NCBI GenBank assembly: GCA_903813345.2
Contig: CAIIXF020000007.1
Span: 8,683,730 to 8,747,729, forward strand
Reading direction: 5' to 3'
Length of the DNA: 64,000 nt
Source: Owenia fusiformis
Lineage: Eukaryota > Annelida > Polychaeta > Sabellida > Oweniidae
A program made the position numbers and the translations under genes. This document shows positions 52,601 through 60,984 of the stretch, piece after piece. The notes below the pieces were generated by a model. The model was not told the origin of the DNA, ran no database searches, and saw only the letters and a list, made by a program, of their open reading frames with translations. Positions within the stretch are counted from its first letter, which is position 1, and each line of letters starts with the position of its first letter.

Positions 52601-55600
52601 TTACAAATTAAAATCAATTGACCAGATTTTTCAAACACGAACAGGTGTCCTTTCTATCATTAGTTGACCTTCTTCAAACATGTTTCTAAACATTTTGAAT
52701 AAAAATGAGGCATGAAGTCTTATAGATTTTGAATTTTCTCTGCAATACAAAAACATATATTATATCACTAATCCTAGGGTACAGTAGTGAGAATAAAAGT
52801 GGCATTTTTCCTTTAGGAATCCAGAAAAAAATGATCAGCAGCTTCAATAAGGAGATACCAGTTTGCATTAATTGTGGCATCATCAATCTTGTTTTTGGCT
52901 CATAATTTTCGAGAATAGCAACATATCTATAAAAAACATAAAAGTACAAACAGATTTAAAATATTAGCTCAGTAGTAACTAAGTTATTTGGCTTTTGAGG
53001 CAGTTGCTGTGAACTTCGTTGTTTGACAATTATAAATAAAATATTAAAATAACAAAATGAAACATGGTTGCACCAATCTTATGTAAAACACACTAAAAAT
53101 ATAAAGAAATATTTCTATGGAACTGAATGTCAGTATATATAGAGGATATCGTATGATTTTTGAGGGATATAATTTTTATCTGTTAGTGGATGGTGCCCAT
53201 CTCCACGAGTGAGCGCAGCAAATGAGTGAACATGGCGATATCCATGAGTGGATAAAAATGATAGCCTGAGAAAATCAAAGGATATGCTATGAAAATATTG
53301 TAAATAGGATGAATTTTTTATAAATTCGAAATAAAATCAATAAAACCACATATAATTCAAAATCTCAAGTGTTTACTCAAACTGAACAGCTGTATACAAA
53401 GTGATTGATGAAAACATTTGAATCATTAAAAGCTCATAATGCTTAGAATTATATTCTGGCAGTCCAATTAGGCAAGGCTTTCATTTGTCAAACCATTGTA
53501 GGCGTTAATTCTAAACTTTAGGTAATCACATCATATCAGTCAGATACGATTCCAAAATTACCCAAAAAATTACCAAAATTATCTTGTGTTATATCCCCAT
53601 ATACATTTAGCATCCATGGAATAAAGAAATGATACATTTTTTTGTAATTTTGGCTATCATTCACAAGGGTCAAAACGATTATTTCAATAAAGCCATCAGT
53701 CCATCCGTTCGTGTGTTCGGATGATAACTCAAATACCGGTTGCCAGATTTTATTAAAATTTTATAGGCTAATGCCTTATGAGTGTAGGACCTCTGCTCGA
53801 GAAGGAATTTTCAAAATGGCCACTAAATTCAAAATGGCCATCATTTTTTAAAAAATGTAATCTTAGATAACTCAAATACTAGTTGTTGTATTTGGTTCAA
53901 ATTTTATATGCTGATGCCTAGGGACAAAGAATTTCAAAATGGCCACCATTTTTCATAAAAAATGTAATCTTTGATAACTCAAATACCAGTGAACGGATTT
54001 GGATAGAATTTTATATGATGATGCCTAGAGATATAGTACCTCTGTTTGATAAAGAATTTTCAATATGGCAGCTGAATTTTAAAATGGCACAAAGTAAAAT
54101 TGAAGAAATGCCAAATAGGTTATGTTACATGGATATCAATCTTACATAGACAGACCTGCCAACCTAAAATGAAACATTTGCGAAAGATTTTTACCAAAAT
54201 CTTTCTTTAAATTGTGGTAGAATGTTTTGTTGAGGAATGTAAATAAATTGAAATAAATTTATAATACATAAGCAATAATGATTAGACATGATTGATTGTC
54301 TGGGAGAGAAACCTATGGTATACTGCATCTTTGAATATGCAGACTAAGAAAATTGATTCAAATACAGACCATTATCCGCCATTTGTGACAACTGATTCTG
54401 AGGTCTCAGGCCAGGGTGTTCCAGTATGTTACAATCATTCTCTACTGGGGATGGAATTCCTAATATTAAATACTGTATAAGTGGTAATTTGCCCAAATGA
54501 AAATGCACCATTTCCTTAAACATCAAACTATTCACCTTATTTCTATTTTTCTCGACAATGCCCTCTTATTTCCAGCAGCGAAGGGGTTCAGCTTAACCCT
54601 AACATCTCTGGCAAAGACTCTACCATGTCTGTGGGCTCCCAGGCCTCTGAAGGTACCAGTAGTAGCAGTAGTGATGGTTCAGATATAGATGGAGACATAA
54701 GTCTCTTTGACTCTGAATATGTGCAGACTGCAGAGACACCTGCTGGTTATCTCTCACTTAAGGTAGGCAGCTATCTCTCTCTTAAAAGTTGGTACAAACA
54801 TTCTTTTCTGAAAAAATCAGAACTTGAAAAAATTGCTTAGAGAGTAAGCAGCATGACAAGTTCCAGTTCAGTTGATTTGATAATTAATATTTATAAACAA
54901 AAAATGCAGCAAAATCCTCATTGTTAAAATCTCTAAAACGTTAACTTTGCCTAGCCTGGGGCCTGACACATTATTATAGTCTCAAACATTTTTATGGACG
55001 GTGTTGTCTAGATTTGAAGTTTGATGTCTGTAATTAATGGCATCTGTAAAAAATGGCAGGTGGTGACATTTTGCATGTCAGTTTCTCAAAATTATATTTC
55101 CGTTAAGATGAGGTTGAATCCTGCCCTTAAGAAAAAAACCATGCTTTCCATGGAAATTACCAGTGTTCCATGGTAAATACCGGTATTCCATGGAAATAAC
55201 CATGGAAAACCATGAAATTTTCCATGGTAATTACCAGTTTTTCAAGTTTTACTAAGTTTTCAAGTTGCTATAACATTACTAGTTTTAGATATTCATAGAA
55301 TTAGGATTCATGGTTTGAATTGAAAAAAGTTATTTCAATTTTAGAATATGCTCTTAACATTAATTCCTCGTTATATCAAATTCTACCTTGGAATTATAAC
55401 TTTGGTTTCACATGAAAATTAAAGGTTATAACTAAATTATGATTTTGCAATATTAAAAGAATTAAGAATTATGAATAATTGATTTACCGATTAAAAAGAT
55501 AAAGAATGTCTTTCAATTAACACAAGTATTAGAGCTTAAGCGGATAAAATACATATATAGAAAGCATGGAATCCTGATTGCAATCAACTCATGTTTTCTA

Positions 55601-58241
55601 CAAAATGCAATCAGGATTCCATGCTTTTTACAAAATGCAATCAGGATTCCATGCTTTCTACAAAATGCAATCCTGATTCCATGCTTTTTACAAAATGCAA
55701 TCAGGATTCCATGCTTTTCTGGTGAAATATACAGTGAAACCTGCTTTTCTGGTAATTTGTCCAGCGAAGCCCGTAAACTGAAATATGAACTACTGTTCCC
55801 AAGTTTTAGGAAGCTTGAAATAATTTTTGTACTAAGGCTGTTCACTATATCTGATACCCTCATTAAGGTTTGAAGAAGTACAAACCATTGGACTTGATTA
55901 CATTCTCAGGAGGGCATGGTCTAACCATGGACTTCATTGCATTTTGTAGGCATGGAGTTGGTACTCCAAGTTTTCATTAAATATTTGATCAGAAATATGT
56001 AAATAATTTGATATATTTTAGCAACTTTGTATCCCAGGTTTTTAATATAATTAAAATGGTTGATTGGTTGATGTTATAATGCAGATCCCTGACCAAGATA
56101 TGTCATGACCAAAAATCATGGAGAACCAGTATTTCATGGTAAATACCATGGACAATAACGCAGATGCGAGTAGGTAGTTACCAGTTTCACCACCAGGTGG
56201 CTCGTTCGGGTCAGATAGCATGGCGGATATAGAGGAAAGTTCCCTTTAACTTAAATTACATCTGTTTTAGTGGTTCAATTTTCATATAACCCTTATGTAT
56301 CTAATAGTTATGCAAATCAAAATATGTCCAGTAAATGAAAATGTTATCTGACCAATACAAGAAAAGATATTTCACTTTTTGTAATTTTGTAACATGGGCT
56401 CTATGGAGAATCAACCCGAACTAGAAGTCACACTTTCAAACATAATTAAATTTTCAAACTTGATAAACAATTTTCGAAACGATATTTCTAGATGTACTTT
56501 TACATGTAGATTTCAAATATAACATCGCTTTGACTGAATTTTGAATATTTAATGGCGTAAATCAAGATTTTTCCTACTCGCATCTAGTCTATTACATTGG
56601 TTTTTTCCATGAAATACCGGTAATTACCATGGAAAATATCATGGTTTTCCATGGTTACTTCCATGGAATACCTGTATTTACCATGGGCTACTGGTAATTC
56701 CCATGGAAAGCATGGTTTTTTTCTTAAGGGAGTGTTAATATCATTGATTGATTCAAGAGGATGGAATGAGGTGAAGAAGTGATAAAGTACAATTGACAAC
56801 TCTAGAAAACACTTAAAAGACCAAGAATATTCTTTTGAATGCAGATAACATATGCTATTTGACCTTCTGTTTATTGTTAGGAGGTTGAGTCAAAATGTGT
56901 CAGCATGTGAATGCATCTCATGCTGAATAAGGAATAAATAATACTTCTTCAATTAAGGCCCAATTTGTTTGTACCATTTAAGAAACATATTATATACCCT
57001 TCGAAAGATATTGAATGTTTGATTATACCTGCTTTTAGGATATTTTCCCACGTATGCAGGACACATATGGTGTTGAGCCAGAGATACCGACCCATCACAA
57101 TCTTTCTGTTTACAGCAGGTACAGTATACTGAGATTCTACTCAAACTATTGCACACTATCTGTAAGACTGAACTAAAAAAACCTTGAGCTAAAAAGTAAG
57201 AACAACAACTGAGAACTTACACTTTCTGACTATATAAAATATCAATCAATAGTTGAATGTTTCATTTAAACTCCATTATTTATTAAAATATTTATACATT
57301 AACTTTTTGTTTGACCAGCCACTATTGATTAACCATACCTTTTTTGTATTTATACATAGGTACACAAAGCTTGGTAGGGATGCTACAAAACCTATTGAGC
57401 CACAGGCTGGTCAGGTCACAGATTTGTAAGTAAACCTAAAAAAATATTGATTTTTTAAGCCTTGTTACATTATACAATTGCATGTTATTTTGTTATTTGT
57501 ATATACCGTTGATAGGCAATATTATTGTTACCTTACCAACTAAATGGGTAAAGGTTGTTCTGTTTATCATCTACATATTCAATTTGATAGGTTAATTATA
57601 GGTACCTGTTACAAAGCATTTAGTAAAAAAGCTTTGTAACTAAGGATTTTTGTGCCTGTGTAACACTCCCAAGAAAAGCTTGCGATATCAGATGTTCAAA
57701 TATAGAAGTATGTATATGCTGGGCGCCGTGGTGAAAATCGTAGCAATTGTGACCAAGGCATGTGTCCCGTTCAAATTTATAACCAGGACGGGATGTCTAG
57801 TGGGAGCAAAATCAATTCGCGTCTTCATACGTCATCTTTTACAACTTTTTTCACAGATAACCTTTATAATGATAGAATTACACTGAAATAATAAAGTCTG
57901 GACTGTTGGACTTTATATGAAATAGGACTGACATTTGAATTGACATTGAACTGACATATTGGGAAAATGTGACAATATTTCTGACTTACCCTGAACTTCT
58001 CTCTATCCAACCTGGTCCCTTAACTAACAAAATAACTCCCTTATTGGTATACATATTTATTTGCAGGATTCAAACCAGTATGTTTTCACTGGACAGTTCA
58101 TACAATGTGACGCCACCAACTGTGAAAAGGAAATCTAGGGATGAATATACAGAATATGTTCAGAAAGCAACATTTGATGCTAAGTTACCATCCAAGAGAA
58201 ACATTCAACTTTATCACCAATATATCAGACTGAATAAATGA
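31631..58241 (+). CDS. FIG4: FIG4 / SAC3 polyphosphoinositide phosphatase
   Basis: Twenty exons: 31631-31747, 32308-32527, 32901-33108, 33366-33688, 34026-34261, 34552-34714, 35013-35110, 35450-35583, 35849-35965, 46152-46287, 46826-46884, 47191-47357, 47772-47913, 48734-48792, 49032-49167, 49339-49425, 54576-54762, 57039-57118, 57360-57425, 58067-58241. All are GT/AG with consistent phases, giving 969 residues (human about 907). FIG4 landmarks are [66 protein letters not shown]-like [15 protein letters not shown] and [11 protein letters not shown]. The SAC catalytic motif is [12 protein letters not shown], with C562 and R568 of CX5R intact. It dephosphorylates PI(3,5)P2 and works with PIKfyve and VAC14 on endolysosomes. 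Exon 4 has a Ser/Thr/Lys-rich segment longer than in human. Exon 17 has an acidic Ser-rich stretch. AATAAA overlaps the stop region (58233-58238). Confidence 0.95.
35944..36030. repeat. Left remnant of exon-9-derived minisatellite
   Basis: Units of about 20 bases with consensus GTACACCACATGAAAGGTGA begin inside FIG4 exon 9 and include its splice donor (GAAAG, then GTGAGT at 35966). They continue to 36030, where the retrotransposon starts. The rest of the array is at 45604-46012. Confidence 0.8.
36031..36689 (-). repeat. 3' LTR of the retrotransposon (659 bp)
   Basis: Read on the minus strand it begins TGTGACC and ends GTTCACA, with short TGTGA/TCACA inverted termini. AATAAA (36070-36075) lies about 40 bases before the element's 3' end. 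A TATA-like CTATATAGA is near 36636. It has one copy of a 37-base internal unit (ATGGCATTGGCAAGG...), fewer than the other LTR. Confidence 0.9.
37060..37510. repeat. Tandem repeats downstream of pol
   Basis: A unit of about 158 bases (CATACACTTTTTATGTGCAT...) is duplicated at 37093 and 37249. It is followed by three 35-base units containing AATTAAGGTAAGTAATTTTA (37429, 37464, 37499). In the FIG4 sense strand two of the latter form consensus splice donors AAG/GTAAGTA; the third has GCAAGT. Confidence 0.65.
37544..41536 (-). CDS. pol: Retrotransposon pol (protease, RT, RNase H, integrase)
   Basis: An uninterrupted frame of about 1330 codons in the -1 frame relative to gag and with no ATG at its head, so it is expected to be made by ribosomal frameshifting. 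Domains in order: aspartic protease ([12 protein letters not shown], about residue 55); reverse transcriptase ([35 protein letters not shown]); RNase H ([21 protein letters not shown]); integrase zinc finger (HDHLGH...CKRC); integrase core with D in CIDFLKID, D in [11 protein letters not shown] and E in [10 protein letters not shown]; then a basic tail with [13 protein letters not shown]. The order RT, RNase H, integrase identifies Ty3/Gypsy (Metaviridae). Catalytic residues appear intact. Confidence 0.95.
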   Translation of the reverse strand: MPPTNKKVEGQSSIESNKMHHKSDNETTFSENLIGNEALIHTSINNNDTISMLVDTGSRVSLIYESYYNQHLKGQSNIENCFINLVAANHTPIPYIGFIVVDIEVAGTKIKDANIIVQKDPENKNNKSTARVGILGTNILKHLKMFKHILCTDDTQKPDEDFNLKPQAARVYETTVIPANCEADVVLTVHGRTGVGLIENINTPTPGNIKIMNTLVEVTNNKAVARLINISQSPVTLYRRTKLGKFSKVDIQEESSLFQDGNNDVIVTVNKIQPENEVTIDKISEPNLIDFDGTSEDKEKFQNLLHKYEDVFASDDLDLGHTTTVKHGIKLSDDIPVKQPFRRIPPNYIQEVKLQIDQMLRKGIIRPSNSAYASPIVCVRKKSGALRICVDYRIINSKTHRDAFPLPRIEESMDVMRGAKYFSSLDLQSAFHQIEVEEADKAKTAFSTQFGLYEYNRMPFGLTNSPASYQRLMQTIFHEENMSSLMIFLDDILVFSNDIDEHLRKLENVFEKLRKHGLKLEIRKCFFFKKQIKYLGHVLSEEGISVDPEKISVIEKWPEPTTVSDVQAFLGFCGFYRRFVIDFGKTASPLYDVINENLPSDKRTKKKKTRAKCKIKVALNGKSKAAFEEMKKKMMSTPVLGYADYNLPFKVEIDASLTGLGAILSQVQNGKVKIISYAHRNLRKGEKSMHKFSSRKLELLAMKWAVSEKFRDYLLGSKFTIFTDNNPLTHLKTSKLSAVEQRWVGELAPFNFDIKYNPGTTNRGADILSRLQSEGDETEAEDSDSVEGLEYKPNIEDISSEKVNQVITEITKTTKVTIPDNAMNSSSIDVNATDVQDENILSTPLFDTISIQSMIKMQENDIGISLLKKSLVTKPTLTHQLDSRSKTLLRQKKRVIVNQGVLYRKIIIRGEPLCQLVVPSELENIIMKGMHDHLGHQAAERTLELIKRKYYWPNMKKSVDRYVGTCKRCTIAKPLNNKRCTLGSITAKSPNEVVCIDFLKIDQSDDGIEDILVITDVFSKFSISVALRNQKAENVAKCLINNWTTKYGIMKRLHSDQGRNFEGQVIAKMCSLYGISKSRTTAYNPMGNGQVERYNKTLISMIQTLEQEKKSKWQCYLSELNFAYNVTPHSTTGYSPFYLMFGREPNLPTDIMDEEEDHNKPSWPELQHQRQTEAYKIASDKMSKKVENRKKPYRTMKQLNVGNLVLLKKHYIGRCKIKDAFSSDPWIVTENLGGNVYKICQGTEKVKVVNLKNLKLYATSNDDTSDSDDVDDEVSSGNESTTSESGSDDSSSDDGFEILFFSKNQREKEDSSALRRSTRIRQKPDRLTYT
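41506..41548 (-). promoter_or_regulatory. -1 ribosomal frameshift signal between gag and pol
   Basis: On the minus strand the heptamer A AAA AAC (41542-41548), in gag frame, directly precedes the gag TAG stop. After a 7-base spacer a GC-rich stem follows: GCCCCCCAC (41526-41534) pairs with GTGGAGGGGC (41506-41515, one bulged A) across a 10-base A-rich loop. Heptamer, spacing and stem are the classic arrangement for -1 frameshifting into pol. Confidence 0.85.
41539..42615 (-). CDS. gag: Retrotransposon gag
   Basis: 358 residues from the ATG at 42615 ([14 protein letters not shown]); the frame upstream of this ATG has no other ATG. A charged coiled-coil N-terminus (Lys/Glu/Gln-rich, residues about 15-60) is followed by a Gag-like capsid region with [19 protein letters not shown] and [18 protein letters not shown]. 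The C-terminus has one CCHC zinc knuckle, [14 protein letters not shown]. It binds RNA and forms the particle. It terminates at TAG directly after the frameshift heptamer. Confidence 0.92.
   Translation of the reverse strand: MATPTSEDKYKEAYMRLQKEKKQQDEEILRLDHIRKEAELKAKQLEKSRKEMETQLKDISKPYKMVIPERKKLDFFKGKTDFQEWKEDAINYLRYKDEEEHIDLLMYHLKGEAKLAVKNDQLETIDEIFDALELTFDQKEAPGVLKSKFYTRKQKPNESVMQYILSLTKLMDKWQKATETPLTATEQNNILKEQFIENLSVPQLKWELHKYFRDHPDASFRDMKIFASQYTKDVPCNDASTDDPDIEVSAIATSLRDIESKMSNMIEQNFKEIKKLTDGMQNYVETIKDDIKTEVTADLNTKLQSLTQELKQEIRQETNRSRTKCTHCGRWGHAIERCFYNKNKDTTQSTYTQQQPKN
42710..43515. repeat. Eight-copy tandem array in retrotransposon leader
   Basis: Units of 91-102 bases containing AAATAAATTGG(G/A)ACACCCTGTAG recur at about 42715, 42808, 42907, 43010, 43109, 43210, 43301, 43394 and 43485. 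The later copies are shorter (about 92 bases) and share GTAGGACACCAGGTAAACTG. The minus-strand open frames across it are repeat translations. Confidence 0.85.
44035..44370. repeat. Tandem array, about 63-bp units
   Basis: Repeated GAATATCAGAGTTCATGTGA and CAATGTTCATGTACATTTTC phrases, five to six copies, the last ones shortened. Located in the retrotransposon leader. Confidence 0.8.
44535..44795. repeat. Short-period GAATCTCGG repeats
   Basis: GAATCTCGGTTATC and GAATCTCGAACCTG alternate every 14-28 bases through the leader next to the 5' LTR. Confidence 0.8.
44850..44862 (-). other. Candidate primer binding site
   Basis: Two bases inside the 5' LTR the minus strand reads TGGTACTGCGGGC, with the TGG expected to pair with a tRNA 3' CCA. 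I could not match the rest to a particular tRNA. An AACAACAACAACAA leader follows. Confidence 0.5.
44865..45603 (-). repeat. 5' LTR of the retrotransposon (739 bp)
   Basis: Nearly identical to the 3' LTR apart from 80 extra bases: two additional 37-base copies of the ATGGCATTGGCAAGG unit plus a 6-base GGCATT duplication. One visible substitution is TTTGACAACATG here against TTTGCCAACATG in the other copy. Confidence 0.9.
45604..46012. repeat. Right part of exon-9-derived minisatellite
   Basis: About twenty degenerate copies of GTACACCACATGAAAGGTGA, the sequence of the FIG4 exon 9/intron 9 junction. Several copies keep a good donor, for example GAAAGGTGAGTATA near 45773 and CATGAAAGGTGAGTGC near 45887. 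The array was split by the retrotransposon. Confidence 0.8.
47879..48570. repeat. 17-copy, 42-bp array seeded by FIG4 exon 13 end
   Basis: The first copy is the last 35 bases of exon 13 plus its donor (TCAACCATTGATCCAC ... CTCAAAAG/GTACAA). Exactly 42-base copies start at 47921, 47963 and so on to 48551. Most keep AAAAG/GTACAAG. The second copy has TAG in the FIG4 frame, so read-through would terminate. The long frames on both strands are repeat translations. Confidence 0.92.
49426..54575. other. FIG4 intron 16, 5.15 kb
   Basis: AT-rich, with no gene seen. It contains a dispersed motif copy (49557-49598), a possible 0.9-kb element bounded by inverted CTGGGGACAATT words (about 50790-51665), a hairpin-centred segment near 53160-53270 with GAGTGAGCGCAGC, and short diverged tandem repeats at 53723-54100. 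Confidence 0.55.
53723..54100. repeat. Diverged tandem repeats
   Basis: Three copies beginning GATAACTCAAATAC at 53723, 53866 and 53973. Each is followed by a TTTTATA(G/T)GCTGATGCC-like phrase and TTTCAAAATGGCCA. Spacing is uneven (143 and 107 bases). Confidence 0.6.
55124..56730. mobile_element. 1.6-kb foldback with TTCCATGG-rich ends
   Basis: CCCTTAAGAAAAAAACCATG at left is inverted at right (ending CTTAAGGG). The roughly 110-base arms are built from TTCCATGGTAATTACC-like subrepeats, themselves partly palindromic. The interior has no gene. It is located in FIG4 intron 17. Confidence 0.7.
55561..55715. repeat. 31-33-bp tandem repeats
   Basis: About five copies of CAATCAGGATTCCATGC followed by TTTTTACAAAATG, inside the 1.6-kb element. 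One copy has CAATCCTGATTCC, an inversion-like variant. Confidence 0.75.
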
Positions 58242-58785
58242 AAATTAATGTCAAGCTTAATTTAAGATATTTCTTAATTGTACTCAATGATTTGAAAAAA
58301 CAATTTTTAGTGTACATAAGAACATTGTTTCTTGATTTTCTCCTGGACTAATTCAGGGAGAACTTTTTTTATTATTTTATTTGTATACGAATAATATAAT
58401 CGTATGATATAACTTACATCCAACACCAACAAACAATATTGTTTTGTCCAATTTTTAATTTACATGCTTATGAGGACTCTCACAGTTATCATTTCTTGGC
58501 TCAAGTACATACATCCAGTCGTCAGAGGTTAAAAGTATTCTACAAGCGTAGATATATAAAATTTCTGTACCTTTGTAAATTACTTAACCAAGAAAAATCA
58601 AAGGATTATTTTTTGCAAAGAAAAGAAACACATGGACCTACTTGCGCAACGAGTATCAACTAAAAACATTGACTCATTTTTGAATCAATATTGAAACTGG
58701 ACAACCAATGAACTGAATGGCACAAATGCCAACATACACATAGATATACTAATTACAGTGATATTAAAACTAGTAACTAATCAAA

Positions 58786-58850
58786 ACTAATCTTTCTTAT
58801 AATGTTAGATTTCTTAAGCCTTATGAGTCAATTTTCTTTGTAAGAAAAGA
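58786..58850 (-). pseudogene. Duplicated fragment of the sulfotransferase exon
   Basis: About 60 bases match 59397-59460 of the neighbouring sulfotransferase gene almost exactly (TTCTTATAATGTTAGATTTC shared). In the gene's frame the copy carries a stop where the gene has Cys. Flanks do not match, so it is a short duplicated piece. Confidence 0.65.
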
Positions 58851-59096
58851 CCAACATTTTGAGCATCTTTTGTAAAATGGTCATAAAATCTTGGCCATTT
58901 GGGAAAACCAATGAAACTTGGTGGATTGAAAGAACACTGGGCAGGGTTCAATTGTGCCAAAATGATTTAAAACCCATACTGGATGACTAAGTTATTATGA
59001 TTTGTTTTGGTTACTTTTTTCGCACACCCGGTAACTACTTTGAATGATGAATCTTTACACCCGGTTTAACATTGAAATCCCTTCAGTTGAGTTTCT

Positions 59097-59102
59097 TTTA
59101 TT
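59097..59102 (-). terminator. Candidate polyadenylation signal, sulfotransferase gene
   Basis: AATAAA on the minus strand (ATGAATAAAAG), about 220 bases after the stop at 59318-59320. Confidence 0.45.
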
Positions 59103-59317
59103 CATATTATACTGGTGATATATATTTTAAGCTAGAGCAGTTGTTAGACATCCATTATTTTCTTTCATAGCTGTACACTATGCGATGGTCATTTGTTTTT
59201 TGATCAGTTGATTACCTAAATGCGTCTTCAGCTGCCCTTTGGCTTGGTCCATACATTGGCTAGGTCAATATATTTGCTAGGCCCATATATTGGAATACGA
59301 TGTATGATTAATTTAAT

Positions 59318-60559
59318 TCATGAGTAGATTGATGAGTTGTACCCAAATAATTCGAAATCTAGATAATAGTATTCCAAAAATCTCTTTATCTTTTCAGAAC
59401 TAATCTTTCTTATAATGTTAGATTTCTTAAGCCTTGCAAGGCAATTTTCTTTGAAAGAATCTTGTGCTGATGCGTTGGATTTAAGCTTATTTTCCCATGC
59501 TTTTGATAAAATATCATCCAATTTAGAGCTAAATTGTTTTATCATGTATTCATTTCTTCGTTTAACATCTATACTCGTGCTATTCAGCTTAAGATTTTTT
59601 ATATATTCTGAGATTGTAGAATTAAATGGTAAAAACCCTTTGTACGTTAGTGTATTGATAATGCGTTGTATGGCATCTGTAGTATTCAAGCAATTTGCAG
59701 ATTCTACCAATGCTTTTTCACTGAAGTGTAGGTTTTGTTTTATTTTACTGATGCCTGCTTTATGCTGGGTGATTAAATGACTAACATTCGCTTGTTCCAG
59801 TATCAGTTCAGTGTCTCTCTTCATTGTTTCCATATGGCCAATATAGTCGTAGTTTATGCCACATGGATTGCAGATCTGTTGAATTGATGTCCAATGTGTG
59901 TTACCTCCACTTATATCTGACTGCTCAATTTTGGAGAACGAATGTGAAAGAAACTCATCAAACGACACATCATGTCCGCAGCTTTTTGACGCAACACTTG
60001 CATTGACACGGTATTTATTGATGATCAGTTTCCCCCACGCCTTCCAGAATCCATCGGGTTCTGGGACATAGAACTTATCAATATAGGCCGAAATTAATCT
60101 CTCAAATGGTTCCCTAACGAACATGAACTTATAATATGATTTGATAATGACTTCCTGTTGTGAACTATTGTAATCTTTCATAGTTTTAAAATGCAAGCCG
60201 TAGTGTGGATCTTCATCTATATTTTCAGGATTTCCATTGGTTTTATTTCTGATGGCTTCATCTGACAAAACTGCAAAAATTTTCCTCCATGTTGTACAAC
60301 CAACTTTTGGCACAAAACAATAAAGCAATTTATGAGTCTCGTCTATCAACATATTACCAGTGAACATAGACTTCGACCTCACCTTAGATTTGTTGCATAG
60401 GCTTGTACTTAGGTTTCTTGAGAGGCTTGTTATTAGTAGATTTCTTGGTTTTTCTAAATATCGATTTCCATTGCTCGCGTTGTCAACATGTTTGGTGTTT
60501 GATCTAGCAGGGCTAGGTGATATTCTCACTGTATTACTTTGGATGTAGCTGAGCAGTGT
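59318..60559 (-). CDS. Carbohydrate sulfotransferase (CHST11/HNK-1 family), last exon
   Basis: One 413-codon exon follows a TTTCAG acceptor at 60560-60562 in phase 0 and ends in TGA. There is no ATG near its head, so an upstream exon with the start and Golgi membrane anchor must exist; I could not find it in the 3.4 kb to the window edge. Counting from the exon start, residues 84-91 (PKVGCTTW) are the 5'-phosphosulfate-binding loop of PAPS and 148-155 (VREPFERL) the 3'-phosphate-binding motif. Later landmarks THWTSIQQICNPCGINYDYI and YYLDFELFGYN are also typical. Such type II Golgi enzymes move sulfate from PAPS to N-acetylgalactosamine or glucuronate in glycans. An extra segment of about 100 residues with several N-glycosylation sequons lies before the C-terminus. 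Exact substrate is unknown. Confidence 0.85.
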   Translation of the reverse strand, partial: TLLSYIQSNTVRISPSPARSNTKHVDNASNGNRYLEKPRNLLITSLSRNLSTSLCNKSKVRSKSMFTGNMLIDETHKLLYCFVPKVGCTTWRKIFAVLSDEAIRNKTNGNPENIDEDPHYGLHFKTMKDYNSSQQEVIIKSYYKFMFVREPFERLISAYIDKFYVPEPDGFWKAWGKLIINKYRVNASVASKSCGHDVSFDEFLSHSFSKIEQSDISGGNTHWTSIQQICNPCGINYDYIGHMETMKRDTELILEQANVSHLITQHKAGISKIKQNLHFSEKALVESANCLNTTDAIQRIINTLTYKGFLPFNSTISEYIKNLKLNSTSIDVKRRNEYMIKQFSSKLDDILSKAWENKLKSNASAQDSFKENCLARLKKSNIIRKISSEKIKRFLEYYYLDFELFGYNSSIYS

Positions 60560-60828
60560 CTGAAATCAAAACATAAATTTATTACAAATAACATTAGCAT
60601 CGTTAAATTTGCATTTCGTGACATAGTCAGTAATCCATGTCTTCCAATCAAAATAGACCCCGCGTGTCGTCTGTTGATTGGTGGCATCAATACATTTTGG
60701 AAAGATAACAGTGTGAAGTTTAATATTCTGTTGGATGCCCTTGTCAGCTCATTTTGGTTGCTCTGTATTGTAAGCATTCCGTTATTATTGGCTCACACAG
60801 TGAGCCTATGGGATCTACCAGGCGTCCG

Positions 60829-60862
60829 TCCATTCGTCCGTCCGCCCGTTGGTCCGTCCATT
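60829..60862. repeat. CCGT simple repeat
   Basis: GCGTCCGTCCATTCGTCCGT and following GTCC units. A second run is at 62447-62478 (CCGTCCGTCCGTCTGTCCGT). Confidence 0.7.
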
Positions 60863-60984
60863 AACATATAAGTCAATGGAAAAATATTCGGTTCTTTTGA
60901 AAAGCATTCCTTGTTCATAGGTTTTCCCTACAGAGAGGTATTATTCCATCAGACAGGTTTTACTGTAATTGTTTTGAAGGATCT

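Noticed and set aside
60526-60777. An 83-residue minus-strand frame overlapping the head of the sulfotransferase exon
   Set aside because: It is in a different frame, crosses the TTTCAG acceptor and has no membrane-anchor pattern, so it is not the missing N-terminus.
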